Below, piece by piece: positions 24,199-29,586 of a stretch of DNA of 29,586 bases (within the stretch, counting starts at the first letter, position 1; each line of letters starts with the position of its first letter). Both the position numbers and the translations under genes were made by a program. The notes below the pieces were generated by a model. The model saw nothing but the letters and a program-made list of their open reading frames with translations. It was not told where the DNA came from and did not search any database. Source of the DNA: a bacterium (GTDB taxonomy: Bacteria > Gemmatimonadota > Glassbacteria > GWA2-58-10); NCBI GenBank assembly GCA_021372515.1, contig JAJFUG010000109.1, forward strand, positions 1-29,586, read 5' to 3'.

Positions 24199-25515
24199 AT
24201 GAGCAGCGATTACATAAAAGGCATCGAATCCATCGCCCTGCATGCCGGGCAATCCGCCGATCCGACCACGGGCAGCCGGGCTGTGCCCATCTACCAGACC
24301 ACGAGCTACGTGTTCCGCAGCAGCGAGCATGCGGCCAACCTGTTCGCGCTGAAGGAATTCGGCAATATCTACACCCGGATCATGAACCCGACTCAGGATG
24401 TACTGGAGCAGCGCGTGGCGGCCCTTGAGGGCGGCACCGCGGCCCTGGCCGTGGCCAGCGGCTCGGCGGCGATCCTTCTGGCCGTGCTCAATATCACCAG
24501 CGCCGGACAGAACATCGTCTCCACCAATTTTCTCTACGGCGGCACCTACAACCTGTTCCACTACACGCTGCCGCGGCTGGGGATCGAGGTGCGCTTTGTT
24601 GATTCCGCCGACCCGTCCAATTACGCTAAGAAGATCGACAGGAACACCCGTCTGCTGTACGCCGAGTCGATCGGCAACCCTAAGAACAACGTGGCCGACT
24701 ACGAGGCTATCGCCCGGATCGCCCACGACCACGGCCTCCCGTTCGTGCTGGACAACACGGTCAGCCCGCCGCCCGTGCTGCGGCCGTTCGAGGTGGGGGC
24801 GGATGTGGTGGTGCACTCGCTGACCAAGTTTATCGGCGGCCACGGCACCTCGCTGGGCGGGGCCATAGTGGAATCGGGCAAATTCAACTGGAACAACGGC
24901 AAGTTCCCCGAGTTGGTGGAGCCCGACCCCAGCTACCACGGGGTGAGCTATTGGAAATTTTTCGGCGACCACGACCAGGCGGTGGTGCGGGGGATCGCCT
25001 ACATCCTCAAGTCCCGCGTGCAGCTCCTGCGCGATCTGGGTCCGGCGATCAGCCCGTTCAACGCCTGGCTGATCATCCAGGGTGCGGAGACCTTGCCGCT
25101 GCGGGTGCGCCAGCACAGCCAGAATGCTATGGCCGTGGCGCGTTTCCTGGAAAAGCACCCGTCCGTGGCCTGGGTGAATTATCCCGGCCTGGAGAGCCAC
25201 CCCGACCATGCCAACGCCGTGAAATATCTGAAAAACGGTTTCGGGGCGATAATCGGGTTCGGGATCAAGGGCGGCCGCGCGGCCGGGGCGAAGCTGATCG
25301 ACGCGGTCAAGCTGTTCTCGCACCTGGCCAACATCGGGGATGCCAAGAGCCTGATAATACACCCGGCCTCGACCACGCACCAGCAGCTCTCGCCGGAGGA
25401 GCAGATTTCCACCGGCGTGACCGATGACTTTGTCCGTCTCTCGATCGGCCTGGAGTCGATCGAGGACATTCTGGCCGATCTGGACCAGGCCCTGAAACAG
25501 AGCCAGGGAGCCTGA
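24199..25515 (+). CDS. metY: O-acetylhomoserine sulfhydrylase (PLP-dependent Cys/Met metabolism enzyme)
   Basis: A 438-aa cytosolic PLP enzyme that makes homocysteine (or methionine) from O-acetylhomoserine and sulfide (or methanethiol). The start [20 protein letters not shown] and then IYQTTSYVF are typical of the family. [22 protein letters not shown] gives the phosphate-binding region, and the PLP lysine is K210 in [26 protein letters not shown] followed by VRLSIGLE closes the fold. The length agrees with MetY. The frame is open from 24130, but ATG 24199 has GGAGG 8 nt upstream and starts the conserved region. It is the first gene of the met operon; the adjacent MetX makes its substrate. 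O-succinylhomoserine specificity cannot be ruled out by eye but the metX neighbour favours the acetyl ester. Confidence 0.93.
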   Translation: MSSDYIKGIESIALHAGQSADPTTGSRAVPIYQTTSYVFRSSEHAANLFALKEFGNIYTRIMNPTQDVLEQRVAALEGGTAALAVASGSAAILLAVLNITSAGQNIVSTNFLYGGTYNLFHYTLPRLGIEVRFVDSADPSNYAKKIDRNTRLLYAESIGNPKNNVADYEAIARIAHDHGLPFVLDNTVSPPPVLRPFEVGADVVVHSLTKFIGGHGTSLGGAIVESGKFNWNNGKFPELVEPDPSYHGVSYWKFFGDHDQAVVRGIAYILKSRVQLLRDLGPAISPFNAWLIIQGAETLPLRVRQHSQNAMAVARFLEKHPSVAWVNYPGLESHPDHANAVKYLKNGFGAIIGFGIKGGRAAGAKLIDAVKLFSHLANIGDAKSLIIHPASTTHQQLSPEEQISTGVTDDFVRLSIGLESIEDILADLDQALKQSQGA

Positions 25516-25517
25516 GC

Positions 25518-26750
25518 ATGCCCAACTCTCAGACAGGCCCCGCCTCCGGGCGGGGCCGGTCCGGGACCTCGAAGAAACCCGTTCCCCCCGGACCGGAGAG
25601 CCCTGGCTCGGTCGGCTGGGTGAGGCCGCAGCGGCTGCGCATGGTCGAGCCGCCCGAGACTTTCAGCCTGGAGGCCGGGGGTAAGCTCTCGCCAGTGGAT
25701 GTCGAGTTCGAGACCTACGGCGAGCTGAATGCCGCGCGCGACAACGCGATCCTGATCGTGCACGCCCTGAGCGGGGATGCCCACGTGGCGGGCTGGGACG
25801 CCGAGGCTGCGGCGAGCGGCCGCAGATGGCGCGAGCGTAAGCCCGGCTGGTGGGATGAGATGATCGGCCCGGGCAAGCCTCTGGACACGCGGCGCTGGTT
25901 TTTCATCTGCTCCAACGTGCTGGGCAGTTGCTACGGCACCACCGGTCCGGCCTCGCTGGATTCCTCCGGAAAACCCTACGGACTGCGGTTCCCACTGGTC
26001 ACGATCAGCGACTGGGTGCGCCTTCAGGCCCGTCTGCTCGACCGCCTGGGGATCGAGCGCCTGTTCGCCGTGATCGGCGGCTCGCTGGGCGGACAGCAGG
26101 CCCTGGAGTGGGCCCTGGCTTTCCCGGAACGGGTGGAGAACGCTCTGGTGCTGGCCTCCAGCGCCCGGCTCAGCCCGCAGGGGCTGGCGTTCAACGCCGT
26201 GGCCCGGCACGCGATCCTGACCGACCCCAATTTCCGCGGCGGGGATTACTACAACGGCCCGCCGCCCGAGGCGGGGCTCTCCGCCGCCCGGATGTTAGGC
26301 CATATCACCTATCTGAGCGACGAGTCGATGTACAAGAAATTCGGCCGTCGCCTGCAGAACAAGACCAAGCCGGATTTCAGCTTCGGGATCGAGTTCGAGG
26401 TGGAAAGCTACCTGGCCTACCAGGGGCGCTCGTTCGTCGAGCGGTTCGACGCCAACAGCTACCTGTACATCACCCGGGCGATGGACTACTATGACGCCGC
26501 GCTGCGCTGGGGCGAGGGCAGCCTGGACAAGGCCTGCGCGCGCCTGAAAGGCCGGGTGCTGGTGGTCTCGTTCTCCACCGACTGGCTCTATCCGCCCGCG
26601 GAGTGCCGCGAGCTGGCCCTGGCCGTGCTGCGCAACGGACACCCGGTCACCTACGCCATGGTGCCCAGTTCCTACGGCCACGATTCGTTCCTGGTCGAGC
26701 ACGAAAAGCTTGGCCCGCTGCTGTCCAATTTCCTTTCCGTGCGGTTGTAG
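25518..26750 (+). CDS. metX: Homoserine O-acetyltransferase
   Basis: A 410-aa alpha/beta-hydrolase-fold enzyme that activates homoserine with an acyl-CoA for methionine synthesis. The catalytic triad is readable: S189 in GGSLGGQQ, D355 in STDWLYPP and H388 in YGHDSFL. WWDEMIGPGKPLDT, NVLGSCYGTTGP and DSNSYL-like DANSYLYITRAMDYYD are family hallmarks. Some members acylate with succinyl-CoA instead, so acetyl is inferred from metY next door. The N-terminus has an extra Pro/Gly/Ser-rich stretch of about 35 residues before the conserved VRPQRLRM; a GTG at 25620 (residue 35) would give a normal length, but ATG 25518 has GGGAG 8 nt upstream inside the end of metY. The gap to metY is 2 nt. Confidence 0.94.
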   Translation: MPNSQTGPASGRGRSGTSKKPVPPGPESPGSVGWVRPQRLRMVEPPETFSLEAGGKLSPVDVEFETYGELNAARDNAILIVHALSGDAHVAGWDAEAAASGRRWRERKPGWWDEMIGPGKPLDTRRWFFICSNVLGSCYGTTGPASLDSSGKPYGLRFPLVTISDWVRLQARLLDRLGIERLFAVIGGSLGGQQALEWALAFPERVENALVLASSARLSPQGLAFNAVARHAILTDPNFRGGDYYNGPPPEAGLSAARMLGHITYLSDESMYKKFGRRLQNKTKPDFSFGIEFEVESYLAYQGRSFVERFDANSYLYITRAMDYYDAALRWGEGSLDKACARLKGRVLVVSFSTDWLYPPAECRELALAVLRNGHPVTYAMVPSSYGHDSFLVEHEKLGPLLSNFLSVRL

Positions 26751-26751
26751 C

Positions 26752-27531
26752 ATGAGCGGCGACAAGACAGCGAACAGCCCCAATGCGCATCACGACCGCC
26801 TGACCGAGCTGTTGCGGCTCTGGGCCGCGCGCTACTCGCAGCCGGTGGAGAACCTTTCGGCCGCGCGGCTGGTGGAACTGATCGAGCGGTTCCTGCGCGA
26901 GGGGGCGAGCCATGGCCCTGCCGCTTCGGGCCTGCCGCAGCGGCGCTGGGACCACGAGAAGATCGAGAGCATCATCGACCCCGGCAGCCGTGTGCTCGAC
27001 CTGGGCTGCGGCTCGGGCGAGCTGCTCGAAAGCCTGGTCTGTGGCCGCGGGGCCCGCGCCCAGGGCGTGGAGCTCGACCCGTACAAGGTGGCCGAGTGCG
27101 TGCGCCGCGGGGTCTCGGTGTTCCAGACCGATCTGGACCAGGGCCTGGCCGGTTTCCCCGACAATTTCTACGACTACGTGATCCTGGAGGAGACCCTCCA
27201 GACCGTGCACCATCCCGTGCAGGTGTTGAGCGAAATGCTGCGGATCGGGCGGCGCGGGATTATCAGCTTCCCCAATTTCGGCTACTGGCGCGTGCGCCTG
27301 GAGCTGGGTTTCGGCGGCCGCATGCCCGTGTTCGAAACCCTGCCGTTCTCCTGGGCCGAGACACCCAACATCCACCTGTTCACCATCGATGATTTCCTGG
27401 CCTGGACCGCGGAGCACCGGGTGAAACTGATCGAGGGCTACGTGCTCTGCGAGGGCCAGGTGCGCGAGTTGGCCGAGGGCGACAACATGTTCGCCGAGGA
27501 AGCGCTGATGGTGGTGCAGAACGGGAACTGA
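26752..27531 (+). CDS. metW: Methionine biosynthesis protein MetW (SAM-methyltransferase fold)
   Basis: A 259-aa protein with a class I methyltransferase fold: motif I VLDLGCGSGELLE (about 81-93), then GVELDPYKVAECVRRGVSVFQTDLDQGL, VILEETLQTVHHP and IISFPNFGYWRVRLEL, all near-identical to MetW. MetW is usually about 200 aa and encoded next to MetX; it associates with MetX in some bacteria and its own methyl transfer is not well established. Here about 70 extra N-terminal residues (HHDRLTELLRLWAARYSQPVEN, a helical segment) precede the usual start. ATG 26752 follows the metX stop by 1 nt with no strong Shine-Dalgarno sequence, so coupling to metX translation is likely. Confidence 0.92.
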   Translation: MSGDKTANSPNAHHDRLTELLRLWAARYSQPVENLSAARLVELIERFLREGASHGPAASGLPQRRWDHEKIESIIDPGSRVLDLGCGSGELLESLVCGRGARAQGVELDPYKVAECVRRGVSVFQTDLDQGLAGFPDNFYDYVILEETLQTVHHPVQVLSEMLRIGRRGIISFPNFGYWRVRLELGFGGRMPVFETLPFSWAETPNIHLFTIDDFLAWTAEHRVKLIEGYVLCEGQVRELAEGDNMFAEEALMVVQNGN

Positions 27532-27616
27532 AAGCCTCCTGGTTCATTTGTAACCGGCGGGGCCTGTTTGGTGAAATTCATTCCAGAAAAACAATGATGC
27601 GTCTGTATTGACAGAA

Positions 27617-27663
27617 GGCGGGAATCCCGGTTTATTGAATGCGGGATCCCGCCTTTGTTTTTT
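27617..27663 (+). terminator. Strong intrinsic terminator of the met operon
   Basis: GGCGGGAATCCCG (27617-27629) pairs with CGGGATCCCGCC (27642-27653), 12 bp with a single bulged A, followed by TTTGTTTTTT. A TTGACA at 27608 with TTTATT 17 bp later overlaps the stem and could be a promoter for the next gene, but this is weak. Confidence 0.82.
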
Positions 27664-27705
27664 GCCGGGGAATACCGGCTCAACCCTCAACCCAGGTGCC
27701 ATGCG

Positions 27706-28887
27706 ATGCGAAAGCTGACCTTTCTCGCCCTGTCTCTGCTCCTGATCGCCTGCAGCGCCCAGAGCGGCAAAACGCCCTCCGGGGAGCCCGCCCTGAGCCA
27801 GACTCCCGGCCCGTTCGAGGTGTTGGACGCCCACGTGCGGCGCAGCATGCTGCTTTCCGGCAACTGCCCGGCCGGGGCGGTGGTGGTGATGCGGGATGAC
27901 AGCGTGCTGTACGAGAAGTATTTCGGCTTCGAGGGCCGTGCGGCGGATGCAGCGCCGGTGGGCCCGGATTCGCGTTTCCCCTGTTTCTCCGTGTCGAAAG
28001 GTTTCTGCGCCGGGCTGCTGCTGTCGCTGGTCACGGACGGCACGGTGGCGCTGGATGACCCGGTGGCCAAATATGTGCCGTATTTCACCGGCAAAGGGCC
28101 GGGGGGAAAGTTCCTGCGCGAGCGTGTCACCCTGCGCATGTTAGCCAGCCACAGCGGCGGGGTCTACGGCGAGAGCCGTCCGCCCGCCACCTGGCCCGCG
28201 GGCGTTGAGCCGTTCAGCGACATCGTGCTGGAGAGCGAGCCGGGCACGGCCTACCACTACAACGAGCTGGGCATGCGCCTGTTGGGGTTCACCCTGGGCC
28301 GGGCCGCGGGCAAGCCCTACGACCAGCTCCTGCGCGAGCGGGTGCTGGAGCCGCTGGGCCTGACTGATGTCGGCTGGCTGCACCAGGGGGATGACCTGAC
28401 TCATATCGTGGGCACCTGCATGGGCTTTGACTCGATCTATGTCCACTATTCGGATGAGACCTCGCCCGAGCCGTACCCCGGCTCAGGCCTCTACGCCACG
28501 GCGCGGGACCTCGCCCGCTACGGCCAGCTCTACCTGGACAAGGGACAGGCCGGGGACAGGCAGCTTTTCGACCCGGCGCTGCTGGACCAGGCCTGGGTCA
28601 GCCAGCCGCCCACGCGCGTGCCTGCCGACCCGGAGTACGGCCTTCTGACCTGGCTTTTCCCGTCGGTGGGGGCCGAGGTGTTCTCCGGCGCGGCGCACAC
28701 GGTCTGCTGTATCCTGCCCGGGGAGAACCTTGTCGTGACCATGTGCCTCGATCAGGCCGGGGACAGCCCGGGCTGGGATTTCGCGGCCGAGAAGCAGAAC
28801 CTGGCGCGGGTGGGTCAGGCGGTCGATGCACGGCTCAAGCGCCAGGCCGGAGAGAAAGAAGCCAACAAGCACGCCAGGGAGCGCTGA
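27706..28887 (+). CDS. Beta-lactamase-family (class C/serine hydrolase) lipoprotein
   Basis: A 393-aa exported lipoprotein: the signal MRKLTFLALSLLLIAC has lipobox LIAC with Cys at 16. The serine-hydrolase fold follows, with nucleophile motif S95-V-S-K98 (FSVSKGF), as in class C beta-lactamases and DD-peptidases. The second motif, normally YxN, reads Y185-N-E, so the third residue is Glu. The third motif (KTG or HxG) is not recognisable around FSGAAHTVCC. It is therefore a divergent esterase, amidase or peptidase-like protein rather than an evident antibiotic-resistance enzyme. The frame is open from a TTG at 27655 inside the terminator; ATG 27706 begins the signal peptide and has only a weak AGGTG upstream. 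The YacP-like gene starts 2 nt after its stop. Confidence 0.85.
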   Translation: MRKLTFLALSLLLIACSAQSGKTPSGEPALSQTPGPFEVLDAHVRRSMLLSGNCPAGAVVVMRDDSVLYEKYFGFEGRAADAAPVGPDSRFPCFSVSKGFCAGLLLSLVTDGTVALDDPVAKYVPYFTGKGPGGKFLRERVTLRMLASHSGGVYGESRPPATWPAGVEPFSDIVLESEPGTAYHYNELGMRLLGFTLGRAAGKPYDQLLRERVLEPLGLTDVGWLHQGDDLTHIVGTCMGFDSIYVHYSDETSPEPYPGSGLYATARDLARYGQLYLDKGQAGDRQLFDPALLDQAWVSQPPTRVPADPEYGLLTWLFPSVGAEVFSGAAHTVCCILPGENLVVTMCLDQAGDSPGWDFAAEKQNLARVGQAVDARLKRQAGEKEANKHARER

Positions 28888-28889
28888 GC

Positions 28890-29426
28890 ATGGTGACAGT
28901 GGTAGTGGATGGCTACAACCTGATCCGCCGGACCGAGTCCTTGCGTGTGATCGAGAACGCCTCGGGCCTGGAGGCGGCGCGCCTGGCCCTGGAGACCGCC
29001 CTGGCCGGGTACGTGGCCGCGCGCAAGGATGTGCTCGTGACCGTGGTCTATGACAGCGCCCCCGGTCCGCGGGAGAGCCAGTCCGGGGGGCCGCGCGGCG
29101 TGCGGGCCGTGTTCAGCCCGGATGCCGACTCGACCGTGGTGGAGCTGGCCCTGGAGGCTGCGGTCAAAGGGAGGCAGGTGCGGGCGGTCAGCTCGGACTG
29201 GGCCGGGGTGGTGTCGCAACTGGCAGGGAACAACCGGGTGGAGGTGCTGGGGGCGGATGCGTTCTGGCGCGAGGTGACCCCGGAGAGGGTGGAGCGCTCA
29301 GCGAAAAAGAGCGGCGGCAGCGTCAAGCCCGCGGTGGGACGCAGCGAGAAACCGACACATATCAGCCGGTCCGAGGTGGACTACTGGCTGGAGGCATTCG
29401 GGTCGAAAGGGGAGGAGGAGGAATGA
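28890..29426 (+). CDS. YacP-like NYN-domain RNA-binding/nuclease protein
   Basis: A 178-aa cytosolic protein of the NYN (PIN-like) nuclease fold. The N-terminal strand MVTVVVDGYNLIRR carries the defining DGYN acid. VTVVYDS with GPRESQSGGPRGVRAVFSP and then DADSTVVELALEA gives the next acidic residues, and VRAVSSDWAG ends the core. B. subtilis YacP (Rae1) is a ribosome-associated endoribonuclease of this family; whether this one acts alike is unknown. A Lys/Ser/Glu-rich C-terminal tail of about 45 residues follows. ATG 28890 lies 2 nt after the previous stop with AGGGAG about 9 nt upstream; GTG 28893 is an alternative. It is probably translated from the same mRNA as the lipoprotein. Confidence 0.85.
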   Translation: MVTVVVDGYNLIRRTESLRVIENASGLEAARLALETALAGYVAARKDVLVTVVYDSAPGPRESQSGGPRGVRAVFSPDADSTVVELALEAAVKGRQVRAVSSDWAGVVSQLAGNNRVEVLGADAFWREVTPERVERSAKKSGGSVKPAVGRSEKPTHISRSEVDYWLEAFGSKGEEEE

Positions 29427-29443
29427 GGCTGGCTGTGCGTGAT

Positions 29444-29581
29444 GCTACAACCCCCGCCTGCTTCGCAGGCACCCCCTTTGTTAAGGGGGAATTTTGACGG
29501 CTCCGCTTTACGGATTTTCCAAAGGCTCGGGCTGAAGGCTTTTAATCCCCCTTAGAAAAGGGGGAAACAGGGGGTTGTAGC
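29444..29581. repeat. Palindromic repeat cluster (nested inverted repeats, about 138 bp)
   Basis: A perfect 12-bp outer inverted repeat (GCTACAACCCCC 29444-29455; GGGGGTTGTAGC 29570-29581) encloses three hairpins. These are GCCTG/CAGGC (29456-29470) and two near-identical ones with arms CCCCCTT/AAGGGGG (29472-29489 and 29547-29564). No ORF lies inside. The layout resembles a REP/MITE-type non-autonomous element. The first CCCCCTT hairpin, followed by AATTTT, may also terminate the YacP-like transcript. Confidence 0.7.
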
Positions 29582-29586
29582 AGTTT

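Noticed and set aside
1-29586. CRISPR arrays, insertion sequences, prophage or integrase genes
   Set aside because: No regularly spaced repeats, transposase, integrase or phage structural motifs were found.

Overview
The window is about 29.6 kb of GC-rich DNA (roughly 63-66% by eye), densely coded on both strands, from a Gram-negative-type bacterium. The double membrane is implied by a TolC-type outer-membrane protein, an RND pump and two lipoproteins. No ribosomal RNA or diagnostic marker is present, so I cannot name the lineage. An uncultured, environmental, motile or surface-sensing bacterium is a reasonable guess. I see no phage, transposase, CRISPR array or plasmid functions.

Layout. 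(1) 1-3526, minus strand: two tandem CLC-family chloride channel/transporter genes, the downstream one cut by the left edge. (2) 3746-3914: tRNA-Gly(GCC) and tRNA-Cys(GCA), followed by a small VOC-fold protein (4085-4462) and, convergently, a PfkB-family kinase (4564-5655). (3) 5868-12516: a tripartite RND efflux operon. Its TolC subunit carries an N-terminal periplasmic-binding-protein-like domain, an uncommon fusion. (4) 12876-23236: a chemosensory locus in two blocks, cheW-mcp and [receiver + degenerate kinase-like protein]-cheA-cheD-cheX. A minus-strand helical-repeat protein and a 764-bp intergenic region lie between the blocks. Each block is preceded by a sequence resembling a sigma-54 (-24/-12) promoter. 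(5) 23452-27531: an Rrf2-family regulator followed by a tightly spaced metY-metX-metW methionine operon. Its roughly 210-nt leader can form competing RNA pairings and contains a short ORF with a perfect Shine-Dalgarno sequence. (6) 27706-29426: a beta-lactamase-family lipoprotein and a YacP-like NYN-domain protein, closed by a palindromic repeat cluster at the right edge.

How the parts fit together. The chemosensory genes form nearly a full signalling core: receptor, coupling protein, kinase, receptor deamidase and a CheC/CheX-type phosphatase. No stand-alone CheY, CheR or CheB is in the window, so the 405-aa receiver protein may be the phosphoryl acceptor or an accessory regulator. The met genes cover homoserine acetylation (MetX), sulfhydrylation (MetY) and the MetX-associated MetW. 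The adjacent Rrf2 protein keeps a possible iron-sulfur ligand set and could link sulfur status to this operon. The most noteworthy items are the structured met leader, the binding-protein/TolC fusion, the CLC pair that differs at the internal proton glutamate, and the paired sigma-54-like promoters. All function calls rest on reading motifs by eye, without database searches.
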